A stretch of 64,000 bases of DNA from Thalassotalea sp. HSM 43 (lineage in GTDB: Bacteria > Pseudomonadota > Gammaproteobacteria > Enterobacterales > Alteromonadaceae): positions 248,001-312,000 of the forward strand of contig NZ_CP038493.1 in the NCBI RefSeq assembly GCF_004752005.1, read 5' to 3'. Below the pieces are notes generated by a model. It was not told the origin of the DNA, ran no database searches, and worked only from the letters and a program-made list of their open reading frames with translations. Of the stretch, positions 1 through 8,893 are shown one piece after another. The position numbers were made by a program, and so were the translations under genes. Numbering within the stretch: position 1 is the first letter of the stretch; each line of letters starts with the position of its first letter.

Positions 1-581
1 TACATAATCAGCGGGTTGAAACAAAACCAATTAAAGGTACGCGTCCGCGCTCTGACATTGTCGAATTTGACAACGCCCACGCCAAAGAACTGCAAAACGC
101 CAGTAAAGATCGTGCCGAGAATTTAATGATTGTCGATTTACTGCGTAACGATATTTCCAAAGCATGTTTGCCCGGTAGCGTTAAAGTACCGTCATTATTT
201 GCCATTGAAAGTTTTCCCGCGGTGCATCATTTAGTCAGTACCGTTGAGGGCATGTTAAGCCCGAATAAATCTGCCACCGACTTACTTCGCGGCGCCTTCC
301 CTGGCGGCTCGATTACCGGCGCCCCAAAAATCCGCGCCATGCAGATTATTGAAGAGCTCGAACCCCATCGACGCAGTGTTTACTGCGGCTCGATTGGCTA
401 CTTATCGGCCTGTGGCAAAATGGATACATCAATAACCATTCGCACCTTAGTATGCGAACAAGACAAAATACATTGTTGGGCCGGTGGTGGTCTGGTTGCT
501 GACTCGAAGGTTGATAGTGAATACCAAGAAACCTTTGATAAGGTCGCTAAAATCTTGCCTATTTTGACCAACAATAACTGA
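1..581 (+). CDS. pabB: Aminodeoxychorismate synthase component I, C-terminal part (5' end outside window)
   Basis: PabB aminates chorismate to 4-amino-4-deoxychorismate with ammonia from PabA, the first step to p-aminobenzoate and folate in the cytoplasm. The open frame enters from the left edge (first whole codon at base 3) and ends with TGA at 579-581. About 192 residues of the chorismate-binding domain are visible, with the family's KPIKGTRPR segment, the DLLRNDI segment and the GSITGAPK loop near the active site. The TrpE relatives share this fold, but the KPIKGTRPR wording and the neighbours nudL and sdaA, the same order as in E. coli, favour PabB. It is followed by a hairpin terminator at 609-645. 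Truncation is due only to the window edge. Confidence 0.93.
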   Translation, partial: HNQRVETKPIKGTRPRSDIVEFDNAHAKELQNASKDRAENLMIVDLLRNDISKACLPGSVKVPSLFAIESFPAVHHLVSTVEGMLSPNKSATDLLRGAFPGGSITGAPKIRAMQIIEELEPHRRSVYCGSIGYLSACGKMDTSITIRTLVCEQDKIHCWAGGGLVADSKVDSEYQETFDKVAKILPILTNNN

Positions 582-608
582 TCAAAACATAGTAACAGTG
601 ATTGCCTC

Positions 609-645
609 AAAGCCCGGAATCGTCTCATGACGAATCCGGGCTTTC
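609..645 (+). terminator. Rho-independent terminator after pabB
   Basis: A 14-bp stem with one mismatch (AAGCCCGGA arm against TCCGGGCTT arm) is followed by a short T-rich run. It lies 28 bases after the pabB stop, so nudL probably has its own promoter. Confidence 0.8.
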
Positions 646-699
646 TTGTTATGATGAAATTATCATGCGGTAAACGCCAATCTCAATTAAGGGCTTTTG

Positions 700-1269
700 A
701 TGAACAAGCAGCAGTTTTTGCAACGATTCAATTTTCAAAACCTGAGTAAAATAGAAAACGCGTATCAACACGTTGGTGATTTGCGTCAAGCCAGCGTGCT
801 TATTCCATTAGTCGAAAACGGCGATCGCATTGAAGTGGTATTAACCAAACGCGCCGCGCACTTAAAGCATCACCCAGGGCAAATCAGTTTTCCAGGGGGC
901 AAGGTTGAAGACGCCGATGCCAGTTTATTACACGCCGCATTGCGTGAAGCCGATGAGGAAATTGGCGTCAAACCAAGTGATGTGCAAATTGTTGGCCAGT
1001 TAAAACCACATCATGTGATCACCGGTTATCAAATTACCCCGTATATTGGTTTTGTCCCCAAAGATTACCCGTTTGTTATTGACCATGGTGAAGTGGCCGA
1101 ATTGTTCATTGTCCCTTTCGATCATTTTATTGATGAGGGTAATCACTTATCCTTTAACATCAGTCGGCGCGGCACTACGCATAACGTCCATTTTATGCCA
1201 TATTTACACTACAACATTTGGGGTGCGACCGCAGCGATGATCAAAGATCTGGTCCGACACCTCAAATAA
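700..1269 (+). CDS. nudL: NUDIX hydrolase, probable CoA pyrophosphatase
   Basis: A 189-residue protein of the NudL/YeaB family, which hydrolyses coenzyme A and related nucleotides to 4'-phosphopantetheine and 3',5'-ADP in the cytoplasm. It shows the CoA-pyrophosphatase prefix LTKR followed by FPGGK, then the NUDIX box with E in READEEIG, which binds the divalent metal. The ATG at 700 has AAGGG seven bases upstream; an in-frame TTG at 697 is possible but badly spaced. Length matches the family (about 190). The order pabB-nudL-sdaA is the same as in E. coli, which supports the name. Substrate specificity is inferred from the family, not shown. Confidence 0.9.
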   Translation: MNKQQFLQRFNFQNLSKIENAYQHVGDLRQASVLIPLVENGDRIEVVLTKRAAHLKHHPGQISFPGGKVEDADASLLHAALREADEEIGVKPSDVQIVGQLKPHHVITGYQITPYIGFVPKDYPFVIDHGEVAELFIVPFDHFIDEGNHLSFNISRRGTTHNVHFMPYLHYNIWGATAAMIKDLVRHLK

Positions 1270-1390
1270 AATCAATTTTACCCACAGTGTTGCTGTGATT
1301 ATTTGGTAATTTACGGTAATATCCGAATATTATTTCAATAAAAAGCCTAACAACCAAATTTAGGCAGCAACAAGAGTTTCAGGTAACAAG

Positions 1391-2767
1391 ATGATCAGTG
1401 TATTTGATATGTTCTCGATTGGCATCGGTCCATCGAGCTCTCACACCGTCGGCCCAATGCGTGCCGCAAACCGTTTTATCGAGTCGCTAAAACAAAACAA
1501 TGTGTTTGATGACGTCACTCGCATCAAAGTAGAACTGTTTGGTTCTTTAGGGCAAACCGGTATTGGCCACGGTACAGGCAAAGCCTGCATTCTCGGTCTA
1601 CATGGTGAAGCCCCTGAAAGCGTTGCCGTTGAGAATATCGACAAGATCCTCGATAAAACGGTAAAAAGCGAAAAGATCCAGCTTAATCATGAGCGTGAAA
1701 TCGACTTCCCAAAAAGTGACGCCATTATTTATCATCGTCGCAAGACATTGCCTGCGCATGCCAATGCAATGACCATTTTTGCTTACGCTGCTGACAACGT
1801 AGTTTTGGAAAAAACCTACTACTCAATTGGTGGCGGGTTTATCGTTGAAGACAGTGAGTTTGAAAAAGAGAAAGACAAAGCATTATCGTTCCATGCCAAC
1901 ATTGAACGACCTTACCGTTTTTCCACCGCTGATGAATTACTGAAACTGTGTGATGAAAGCGGATTAAGCATTTCGTCGATTATGATGGCCAATGAAAAGT
2001 GCCTTAATGATGAAAGCTACATTCGTGATGAATTATTAAAAATTTGGCAATGCATGTATGCCTGTGTTGAACGCGGCATGACTACCGAAGGCACCTTGCC
2101 GGGTGGCTTAAACGTAAAACGTCGTTCGCCAAACTTACATCGCTTACTAACCGTTGAAAAGAACGCCGATCCTTTACAAGCGATGGATTGGGTTAACTTG
2201 TTTGCTCTGGCGGTTAACGAAGAAAACGCCGCCGGTTCACAAGTGGTCACAGCACCAACAAACGGTGCCGCAGGTATCATCCCTGCCGTACTGTGTTACT
2301 ACAACAAGTTTGTAAAACCGGTTTCCGATGACGATTGTATTCGTTACTTATTGACCGCCGCTGCGATTGGCATTTTGTATAAAACCAATGCTTCTATCTC
2401 TGGTGCTGAAGTGGGCTGTCAGGGTGAAGTTGGTGTTGCTTGTTCAATGGCCGCCGGTGCGTTAACAGAAATTATGGGTGGTTGCCCGAAACACGTAGAA
2501 AACGCCGCAGAAATCGGTATGGAACATAACCTTGGCCTCACCTGCGATCCTGTTGGTGGCTTGGTTCAAGTACCATGTATCGAGCGTAATGCCATGGGTG
2601 CGGTAAAAGCGATTAACGCGTCTCGCCTAGCTATGCGTGGCACCGGTACACAGAAAGTCTCTTTGGATAAAGTGATCAAGACCATGTGGGACACAGGTCA
2701 AGATATGAAAACGAAATACAAAGAAACCTCACGTGGTGGCTTGGCGGTAAACATCATCGAGTGTTAA
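1391..2767 (+). CDS. sdaA: L-serine dehydratase (ammonia-lyase), single-chain
   Basis: The 458-residue enzyme deaminates L-serine to pyruvate and ammonia using an oxygen-sensitive [4Fe-4S] cluster. The N-terminal SSSHTVGPM segment is characteristic, and the C-terminal half has the expected cysteines in GCQGEVGVACS, MGGCPKH, LTCDPVGG and VPCIERN. Alpha and beta parts are fused in one chain, as in E. coli SdaA (454 residues). GTAACAAG precedes the ATG, without a strong ribosome site. A terminator follows at 2808-2845. SdaA and SdaB paralogues cannot be separated by sequence alone here; the context with pabB and nudL favours sdaA. Confidence 0.95.
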   Translation: MISVFDMFSIGIGPSSSHTVGPMRAANRFIESLKQNNVFDDVTRIKVELFGSLGQTGIGHGTGKACILGLHGEAPESVAVENIDKILDKTVKSEKIQLNHEREIDFPKSDAIIYHRRKTLPAHANAMTIFAYAADNVVLEKTYYSIGGGFIVEDSEFEKEKDKALSFHANIERPYRFSTADELLKLCDESGLSISSIMMANEKCLNDESYIRDELLKIWQCMYACVERGMTTEGTLPGGLNVKRRSPNLHRLLTVEKNADPLQAMDWVNLFALAVNEENAAGSQVVTAPTNGAAGIIPAVLCYYNKFVKPVSDDDCIRYLLTAAAIGILYKTNASISGAEVGCQGEVGVACSMAAGALTEIMGGCPKHVENAAEIGMEHNLGLTCDPVGGLVQVPCIERNAMGAVKAINASRLAMRGTGTQKVSLDKVIKTMWDTGQDMKTKYKETSRGGLAVNIIEC

Positions 2768-2807
2768 GCCAACACACATCATAGTTCGACACGACATTAG
2801 ATACGAT

Positions 2808-2845
2808 AAAGGGCGGCTCAGATTACTGAACCGCCCTTTTGTTTT
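2808..2845 (+). terminator. Rho-independent terminator after sdaA
   Basis: AAAGGGCGG and CCGCCCTTTT arms form a strong GC stem enclosing CTCAGATTACTGAA, followed by T-rich sequence; 40 bases after the sdaA stop. Confidence 0.85.
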
Positions 2846-3218
2846 GTTAGAGAACCCACCGTCACCCATCAAGCCATTTGCATTAGCACAATATCAGAAA
2901 AACACCGTCACAAATATACAACCTTCATCCATGAAGCAATTTGCTTTAGCACATCCTGTGCGTCATCCCACCGTGTTTTTGGGTGGGATCTTTTCCAGTT
3001 TCGAAGTGATTCAATATTGCGGTGTTAAAGGCACACCTTTACGATACGAGGTTGCGGCCTTCGCCGCAATGACGGTGTTATTTTTGAGAGACTGCGTTTT
3101 ACTGCTTCTAGCTAACAGCAATCATAGACTACTGTTTGCTATTAATATAAGGTTCGAATTGTTTTCAGACGATACAATGCAATATCTTTATCCGTTACAG
3201 GTTTACCCAAAAGCTTTT
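2846..3218. repeat. Intergenic repeat region with GTCATCCC-type hairpins
   Basis: I see no credible gene here; the one long open frame runs through repeats. Bases 2866-2890 and 2929-2953 are 25-bp direct repeats with three mismatches (around TTTGC and TTAGCACA). From 2961 an element starts CGTCATCCCACC, folds with GGTGGGATC at 2981-2990, and appears to end with a TTGCGGC/GCCGCAA hairpin and ATGACGG at 3051-3074. The CGTCAT start and ATGACG end match elements at 59206-59346 and 62747-62967. Such families are common nonautonomous repeats of marine gammaproteobacteria. Confidence 0.7.
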
Positions 3219-3262
3219 GCTTCAAGGGGTCAGATCACTTGCTTCAAGGGGTCAGATCACTT
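3219..3262. repeat. Two tandem 22-bp TTCAAGGGGTCAG repeats
   Basis: The 22-bp unit beginning GCTTCAAGGGGTCAG is present twice without a gap (3219-3240 and 3241-3262), and TTGAAAC follows. The same core is found as a perfect 23-bp inverted repeat at 33559-33607. A dispersed short element of this kind resembles REP sequences mobilised by RAYT proteins, and a RAYT gene lies at 52928. Confidence 0.8.
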
Positions 3263-3346
3263 GAAACTAATTATTTCCGCTTTGTGCCATTCAGAGACAT
3301 TGAATAGGTAACGTAAATGAGAGAAAAATTGAATCTTAAACTGGCT

Positions 3347-3955
3347 TTAGGTTTCGCCTAACAATTCTGAAAATTTTACCATCGAGTATTGTTCTATATA
3401 TCTCTTCACCAGACCTGGGTTTATAAAGCGTTCTGTAAATTCTTCCGTTTTATCATCAGAAACTCTATTTATTTTTACGATATAAAAGCCTTCCTCGTTA
3501 GTAACGGAAAGTGAGTGCTTAGAATCTTGTCCAGATTTTTCATACGATACAGATTCATTTTGTTCAATAAACTCACTTAATTTATTGCCTGCTAATACTT
3601 CTTCATCCTTAAGCCAAATGTCTTGGTCTTCTTTACTGTAGGAGTGAAGGATAAAAGCCATAGGAGTATTAATTAAACATAGAAAAAACACAGCAAACAA
3701 ATTGTTTAAATTTACAAAACTACTAAACAACGTTATACCAATGAGAAGGTAAAATGATGTTTTCCAAGTGCTATGTTTGAAAATCGCTTTATTCAATACA
3801 TAACCGCATAAACCAATCATGAAAAATAGCGATGCGAATGTTAAACCGACTAACGATATAGATATAGTGCTTTGGTTCTCAAGCCCTAGAAAAAAGCCTC
3901 CTAATAGAAGTGCTAGATACAAGATGCCGTATAAAATTGTTAGTAGATTTTTCAA
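3347..3955 (-). CDS. Hypothetical membrane protein, four predicted transmembrane segments
   Basis: I do not recognise this 202-residue protein. The first about 105 residues hold four hydrophobic segments (roughly 5-23, 30-52, 65-83 and 86-103). The rest is soluble, rich in Glu, Ser and Lys, and would lie on one face of the inner membrane. The start is a TTG at 3953-3955 with AGGAA eight bases upstream. It is more AT-rich than its neighbours and lies between a repeat cluster and an ACT-domain gene, which suggests recent acquisition. No operon partner is evident. Confidence 0.6.
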   Translation of the reverse strand: MKNLLTILYGILYLALLLGGFFLGLENQSTISISLVGLTFASLFFMIGLCGYVLNKAIFKHSTWKTSFYLLIGITLFSSFVNLNNLFAVFFLCLINTPMAFILHSYSKEDQDIWLKDEEVLAGNKLSEFIEQNESVSYEKSGQDSKHSLSVTNEEGFYIVKINRVSDDKTEEFTERFINPGLVKRYIEQYSMVKFSELLGET

Positions 3956-4050
3956 TTAGTAATTCCTTTTATATTCTTTTCAGATAAGCGAGATATACAA
4001 TTCATTTTCGTCCGCTTGTCGCTCCAAACAGACATTAATATGGCATCAAT

Positions 4051-4443
4051 TTATGAAAACTCTTGTAACGCCAACAGTGCGGCATCAGCCTTAGTTGATT
4101 GCACAAAAATGTGATCATGATAATAAGCGGCGATGACGTTTGCACTAATGCCCTTCTCGGCGAGTTTACTTGATACCGCAGCGGTAAGCCCTACCGCTTC
4201 TAAACTTGAATGCACGGTAAGGGTGATCTGGCGAAAACTGCCTTCAAACGCTAATCCTGCGCTTAACGCGTTGGCTTTTGTTAAGACTAGGGTTAATCCT
4301 TCGGACTCGATAAATGTGGCTACAGGTTGCAGTGCAGCATAGTCACATAAATCGCCTGATACCGTACAAAATACAAACTCATCATCTTGTAGCTTGGGCG
4401 ACATGGCGCTTAACAGCTGTTGCAGTTCGGTAATGCCTGACAT
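4051..4443 (-). CDS. ACT-domain protein (COG3602-like)
   Basis: A 130-residue cytoplasmic protein made of two ACT-like halves: an N-terminal half with the FVFCTVSG strand, and a C-terminal half with ITLTVHSSLEAVGLTAAVS followed by a strand ending FVQS. ACT domains bind amino acids or other small ligands and usually regulate something, but free-standing ones such as this have no assigned target. Length and strand pattern fit the COG3602 family. It is monocistronic as far as can be seen. The family assignment is from memory of conserved wording. Confidence 0.75.
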   Translation of the reverse strand: MSGITELQQLLSAMSPKLQDDEFVFCTVSGDLCDYAALQPVATFIESEGLTLVLTKANALSAGLAFEGSFRQITLTVHSSLEAVGLTAAVSSKLAEKGISANVIAAYYHDHIFVQSTKADAALLALQEFS

Positions 4444-4533
4444 AGTTCGATTCTCTTATTATTCCCTGCTCTTCCATATAAGCAGGGAATGCGTGGCAGC
4501 AACCTTGCTGTGTGCTGCATAGGGATTGATGGG

Positions 4534-4842
4534 TTATGAGCTCAGTATTTCGACGATCTCTCGAGTATTCTCAATCACTTTAAATACTTCGCCTTCAACG
4601 CTGATAGTGATCACACCATTGTCTTCTCGCGCCACAACCTTACCTTGGTTGTAGACAACCTCATCGACCACTTGGCCTACTTCGAGCTTCTTTTGCCAAC
4701 CTGGTGGCAATGCTTGGCCTCGTTCAGCCTTTTTCTTTAAGCCAGGAGGCAAGTCTTTGTGCTTATCATTTTTTGCATTAACAACATCACTTACACCAAC
4801 AGCAAGAACCGCCGCGGTAACGAGTAGTTTAAAGTTTTTCAT
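4534..4842 (-). CDS. CigR-like (RcnB-like) periplasmic protein
   Basis: A 102-residue secreted protein. Residues 1-23 form a signal peptide (positive start, hydrophobic core, cleavage likely after VNA). The mature part has two copies of an LPPG-x-KKK/KKL motif (LPPGLKKKAERG and LPPGWQKKLEVG) and ends VIENTREIVEIL, the pattern of CigR/RcnB-like proteins. CigR of Salmonella is described as an anti-virulence regulator, but in most bacteria the role is unknown. AGG in TTAATT-AGG is weak as a ribosome site. It follows the beta-propeller gene by 32 bases and may be co-transcribed with it. Confidence 0.75.
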   Translation of the reverse strand: MKNFKLLVTAAVLAVGVSDVVNAKNDKHKDLPPGLKKKAERGQALPPGWQKKLEVGQVVDEVVYNQGKVVAREDNGVITISVEGEVFKVIENTREIVEILSS

Positions 4843-4874
4843 AATTAACCTTTTTATTATTTTAAATATTGTGT

Positions 4875-5855
4875 TTATTTTTCAGGATTAGCTGCAGGTA
4901 CAGAACAAACGAACGCTAATTTTGAGCTATCATCACTGACCACCATGCGAGTAATGCTGCCCTGACACTGCTCGCTAAAATCAGCAAACAACTGCCATTC
5001 ATCTTTGTGCTGCCATTGACGATTGACCATCACTTTGGCCTCGCTGGCTGAAAGCAAGCTACCATCTGGGTGCCAAGCATAATACATGTTGTGACCCGGT
5101 AGCATGCTATGTTCGGTCACTGTTTTTGTATCAGCTTGGTAAACTTTTAATTGCCAGCGGTCGCCTTTGGCCTTGGTGTAACTAAACTGTGGCGTTGACG
5201 CGACAGTCTCTGGCAGCGCACGCAAGGTACGACCGATATCGGTATCAACCATAGCCGTCTTGCCAGTTTCAACTGAGGCACGTTGCAACATCATCGGCTC
5301 ACCAAGTACAAACAACAATAATTCGTCCTGATTTAGCCACACGTGATAGCCGACATCGAATACATCTTTAAGAATGGTTTCGCCTTGCAATTCAGCGTTA
5401 TTGGCGGTGCTCTTATACGGGTAACGGTGCAACAGTTGACGGCCATCATCGCCAACTCGTATTACGGAAAAATGCTTACCATCAGGGGTAATCGTAGGCG
5501 AATATTCACTGGCTGAAGAGTTGGTTAAATTGCTGATCGCGGCGCTGTCAATGTGGTAGCGCATGCTGTCTGTTTGCACTTTTTCAGCGTCTTTATCGGT
5601 TAGCTTGTCACTCACCGGATACATGGAGGTAAACAGTAATGCCTTTCCATCTTCAGAAAAATGCGGTTGATTGTCATACCCTGGTCGGTTAGTGACATTG
5701 GTGACACTGTTAACCGTATTGTTTGTCAGCTCAGCCAAATATACGTCATCTTCTACCGCTACGGTTGCAGCGCTAAATATCGCCATTGGCAACAGCGCCA
5801 AACGGGCAATATGATTAGGAATTTTATTAACGGCAGGAAAAGGAGAATGACTCAT
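4875..5855 (-). CDS. TolB-like beta-propeller protein, exported
   Basis: A 326-residue protein with an N-terminal signal-like hydrophobic segment (about 13-32) and repeated WD40-like blade motifs: QPHFSEDGKALLFTS, YSPTITPDGKHFSV and AWHPDGSLLSAS. Such PD40/TolB propellers act as protein or ligand platforms in the periplasm. I chose the ATG at 5855 because an upstream in-frame GTG at 5879 has no better ribosome site and would delay the signal peptide. It sits directly upstream of the CigR-like gene, same strand. Specific function unknown. Confidence 0.7.
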   Translation of the reverse strand: MSHSPFPAVNKIPNHIARLALLPMAIFSAATVAVEDDVYLAELTNNTVNSVTNVTNRPGYDNQPHFSEDGKALLFTSMYPVSDKLTDKDAEKVQTDSMRYHIDSAAISNLTNSSASEYSPTITPDGKHFSVIRVGDDGRQLLHRYPYKSTANNAELQGETILKDVFDVGYHVWLNQDELLLFVLGEPMMLQRASVETGKTAMVDTDIGRTLRALPETVASTPQFSYTKAKGDRWQLKVYQADTKTVTEHSMLPGHNMYYAWHPDGSLLSASEAKVMVNRQWQHKDEWQLFADFSEQCQGSITRMVVSDDSSKLAFVCSVPAANPEK

Positions 5856-5997
5856 AATGTGTCCACGATTTATTTGCACGAGAAGATAAATTCACTTTCA
5901 ACAAATACAACAATAAAGTCAAGCATTTAGTTATTGTCGATTGCCTAATCTGGACTGCTCTAGTCTGACCCGTCCTAGTTTAGAGCCCGGTTTGATA

Positions 5998-6033
5998 CTC
6001 TGATTGACGCTCTGATTAATGCTCTGATTAGCA
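5998..6033. repeat. Three 12-bp tandem repeats (CTCTGATT)
   Basis: Three consecutive 12-bp units start CTCTGATT and vary at the last four bases (GACG, AATG, AGCA). They lie between tapT and the propeller gene, close to the tapT stop codon. No function is evident. Confidence 0.7.
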
Positions 6034-6047
6034 CCCTGACTACTTCC

Positions 6048-6809
6048 TTATTGGCAGTTCGGTTTGAGTTGCTGCTCAGCAATAAAATCGAGGTAGCGCT
6101 CAACCGCTAGAGGATCGCCCTTATTATGTTGTTTCACCCCTTTTTGATAACGGTAGGTAAACACATCAAACCATAAATTCAAATGCTGTGCGTTGACGCT
6201 TTCGCCAAACAGCGTCAGGACATGTGCTGCAACTTCAGCGGTAGCCAATTGACCATCAATGACCGCTTTGCGCAATTGGTAACGTGAGCCTGTTTCGATG
6301 TCATCTTGCGCCGTTAAATCCAAACTTATCATGGGTAAATTATGTAAATATGAACTTTTGCGATACATTTTACGGGCTTGGCGCCAAGTAGCATCAATAA
6401 AAATCAATAGCGGTATCTTGCCATCTTCTTGCTCAACCGCGCGTTCATATACGGTTTGCTCTGGCATCGCGTAGGCTTTGGGAAAGACCACAAACGGCTG
6501 ATAGCGGTTATCTTTAAGCAAGGCATCAAGACCGGCATCAATGTCTTGTCGTTGCCACAAAAAGGCATGGGTATTGTCAATTACATCGGCAATAAGGCGG
6601 CCGGTGTTACTTGGTTTCAGTACTTCATCGTCATGCATCAGCAAAGCTGTTGCGATATTACTATTGCTCAGCTTACGTAACGAACAAATACAATAATCTT
6701 GATGTAGACGGCAGGTCTCGCAACGAGGTACTTTTGCCCCTCTCGCGCGAAACTCACGGGTGCTGATGGATTTGCGGTAGCGATATAAACGGTTAACGGC
6801 GTGGGACAT
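6048..6809 (-). CDS. tapT: DTW-domain tRNA-uridine aminocarboxypropyltransferase
   Basis: DTW proteins such as E. coli TapT (YfiP) transfer the aminocarboxypropyl group of S-adenosylmethionine to U47 of tRNA (acp3U47). The N-terminal metal-binding CETC-x7-CICS cysteines and the DATW signature (IDATWRQARKM) are present. I use the ATG at 6809, four bases after the ycgN stop; the frame is open further upstream to 6857 but would then overlap ycgN by 44 bases. Neither start has a good ribosome site, so translational coupling to ycgN is likely. Length of 253 fits the family. Confidence 0.85.
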   Translation of the reverse strand: MSHAVNRLYRYRKSISTREFRARGAKVPRCETCRLHQDYCICSLRKLSNSNIATALLMHDDEVLKPSNTGRLIADVIDNTHAFLWQRQDIDAGLDALLKDNRYQPFVVFPKAYAMPEQTVYERAVEQEDGKIPLLIFIDATWRQARKMYRKSSYLHNLPMISLDLTAQDDIETGSRYQLRKAVIDGQLATAEVAAHVLTLFGESVNAQHLNLWFDVFTYRYQKGVKQHNKGDPLAVERYLDFIAEQQLKPNCQ

Positions 6810-6813
6810 AGCG

Positions 6814-7407
6814 TTAGTCGATATCGTCAACCGGCCAGCTGACAACATACTGATCATAGTTTTGCATATTGACTTGGTCGTCTTTGATCACTTTGCCGCG
6901 TACCGACATGCCAGCTTGATGCATTGCCGATTTTTTGCCTTTGTTAAGTAATGGATGCCACGATGGCAACCCTCGACCTTCTTGTAAGCGTCGATAAGCG
7001 CAGCTTTGCGGCATAAAAAAGATATCACTTAAGTTTTCTTGGGTAAGCTTAACGCAATCAGGAACTAGCTTGGTGCGCTCGCTGTAACGGGTGCAGGTAC
7101 AACTTTTGTCGTTTAATAAGTGACACACCACGTTGGTGTACAACATTTCTTCGCCTTCACGAATATAATCCGTAGGTGCCTGTAAGCCCTCATCGGGTAA
7201 CTCGGCATCCTCGTCATGCTCTTCTTCAATGATCTTATGTAAGCAGCATTTACCGCAGCCATCACATAGCGACTCCCATTCTTGTTCGCTCATTTGCTCT
7301 AGTGATTTATGCAACCAAAATTGCTCTGTCTCTGACGTTGCTTTGCGACTCGATGCTTTACCGCTTGATGCTTTGTGCATTGGGCGCTTTTTGGACTTTT
7401 TACTCAC
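6814..7407 (-). CDS. ycgN: YcgN-family cysteine-cluster protein (UPF0260)
   Basis: The 197-residue protein matches the YcgN family, whose cysteines (CDGCGKCC near residues 49-56, CTCTRY, PDCVKLT and QSCAYR) probably bind a metal or iron-sulfur centre. The sequence MSEQEWESLCDGCGKCCLHK is nearly that of E. coli YcgN. The first about 30 residues are a Lys/Ser-rich extension beyond the usual start. Function is unknown. The gene is near ycgL and rnd, as in many Alteromonadales, and is tightly followed by tapT. Confidence 0.88.
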   Translation of the reverse strand: MSKKSKKRPMHKASSGKASSRKATSETEQFWLHKSLEQMSEQEWESLCDGCGKCCLHKIIEEEHDEDAELPDEGLQAPTDYIREGEEMLYTNVVCHLLNDKSCTCTRYSERTKLVPDCVKLTQENLSDIFFMPQSCAYRRLQEGRGLPSWHPLLNKGKKSAMHQAGMSVRGKVIKDDQVNMQNYDQYVVSWPVDDID

Positions 7408-7507
7408 TGGCGTATGGACTCTTATACAATGGGTGGGCTATATAAAGTGTACGCCATAACCACGTCGCAGACACGGTTATGGCGCAGAATGAATGATGAT
7501 TTGCGTG

Positions 7508-8557
7508 TTAGCGACTGAATTTTATGCGATCAGCCAAATGACCGACCGAAGTCACAAAGTAATAAGACGTATTCCAATGCATCAAACTTTTGTAGTTATC
7601 ATAGGCTAAGTAGGCACGGCCTTGCTCGCCATCAGGGAAAACCAAGGCGGCTTTCATATCAACGTTAGGTAAATCACTGCCGTCATAACGACGCACACCA
7701 ACTTTTTGCCAATCACTTAACGACATCTCAGTGCGGCTCCAATGTTGCAACCACGGTTTACGACCACCGGTACGTTGCGGTATGGCAAGTGAGTTATCAA
7801 AACCTTGCGGTAACTTAACCTGACGAGCCCAAGTAATGTCATTGTTCCAACCAACTTGGCTCAAGTAGTTGGCAATTGATGCAAACACGTCTGAGGTATT
7901 ATTCCAGATGTCTTTTTTACCATCGCCGTCACCATCGGCGGCAAAAGATAAAAACGAGCTTGGCATAAACTGGTTGTGACCCATAGCGCCAGCCCAAGAA
8001 CCTTTCATATCAGCTTTTTTGATGTGACCTTGTTGTAAGATAGTCAATGCATCAAATACTTGGCCTTTGAAAAACGCTTCACGACGACCGTCATAAGCCA
8101 TGGTTGATAACGCTGAAATCACATCAAAATTGCCAGTGATTTTACCGAAGTTAGACTCTAACGCCCAAAGACTGACAATAAAACGTGGCTGCACACCGTA
8201 TTGCTTGCCAACAGCCGTCAGTTCTTTATGATATTTTTTCATCATATCTTTGGCTTTGTTGACCTTCCAATCCGGTACCCGTTTTGGTAAATAGGTTTCT
8301 AATGTTTCCACCACTTCCGGCTGGTTACGATCCGCTTTAACGGCGCGTTTATGGTAGCTAACATCGGCAAAACTTGTGGCAATGAGTTGCTCACTAAAGC
8401 CTTTTTCACGGGCTTCTTGTTTTAAACCTTCAATATACTGTTCGAAAGTCATCTTCTTGCTGGAATGCGGCTCTGCAGCGGTTTGTGCGCTTAGCGGTAA
8501 CGCCAGTACACTGCTCAGAGCAAGTATGGATGCGGCTAGATGCTTTTTCATTATCAT
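7508..8557 (-). CDS. Lytic murein transglycosylase (MltB family, SLT_2)
   Basis: This 349-residue exported enzyme cleaves the MurNAc-GlcNAc bond of peptidoglycan, forming 1,6-anhydro ends. It has an N-terminal signal peptide (about 1-25), the catalytic Glu in LWALESNFG, the family motif SWAGAMGHNQFMPSSF, and a C-terminal half typical of MltB-like proteins. A Ca-binding-like DGDGDGKKD loop follows. No lipobox cysteine is seen, so it should be soluble and periplasmic. The ATG at 8557 has GGAG five bases upstream, inside the last codons of ycgL, so the two are translationally coupled. Confidence 0.9.
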   Translation of the reverse strand: MIMKKHLAASILALSSVLALPLSAQTAAEPHSSKKMTFEQYIEGLKQEAREKGFSEQLIATSFADVSYHKRAVKADRNQPEVVETLETYLPKRVPDWKVNKAKDMMKKYHKELTAVGKQYGVQPRFIVSLWALESNFGKITGNFDVISALSTMAYDGRREAFFKGQVFDALTILQQGHIKKADMKGSWAGAMGHNQFMPSSFLSFAADGDGDGKKDIWNNTSDVFASIANYLSQVGWNNDITWARQVKLPQGFDNSLAIPQRTGGRKPWLQHWSRTEMSLSDWQKVGVRRYDGSDLPNVDMKAALVFPDGEQGRAYLAYDNYKSLMHWNTSYYFVTSVGHLADRIKFSR

Positions 8558-8559
8558 TA

Positions 8560-8850
8560 TTACTCCATATCTTTGTCTTCAACGCCCACGTCTTTGCGGT
8601 GTTGTTTTAACAAATCTTCTTTAGGTGGCGGTAATTGCAAATAGTAACCTTTATCGGTCAATTCACTTTTAACTTTTTTAATATCAGCCAATGCTAACTT
8701 GTCACGCTTTGCCAAATTTACCATGGTAACCAAATTTGGCGTGCCAAACATTTGCATCAATGGCTCAGGCACGGTCGAGAAATCATCTCGCTTGGTGATA
8801 TAAAGGTAGGTATCAGCTTTCTTCGAGCTGCGGTATATAACGCAAATCAT
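8560..8850 (-). CDS. ycgL: YcgL-domain protein
   Basis: A 96-residue cytoplasmic protein closely following the YcgL family: the start MICVIYRSSKKADTYLY and the YYLQLPPPKEDLLKQH segment are diagnostic. The family role is not established. The ATG at 8850 is chosen because homologues start there; the upstream 11 in-frame residues are not conserved. It lies between rnd and the transglycosylase gene and ends two bases before the latter's start. Confidence 0.92.
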   Translation of the reverse strand: MICVIYRSSKKADTYLYITKRDDFSTVPEPLMQMFGTPNLVTMVNLAKRDKLALADIKKVKSELTDKGYYLQLPPPKEDLLKQHRKDVGVEDKDME

Positions 8851-8893
8851 AATTCTTAGAATGTGTTTAAGGTTTAATGCCAATATATCACCT

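Noticed and set aside
2844-3311. 155-codon open frame on the plus strand
   Set aside because: It begins inside the sdaA terminator and runs through two kinds of repeats; composition and lack of ribosome site speak against coding.
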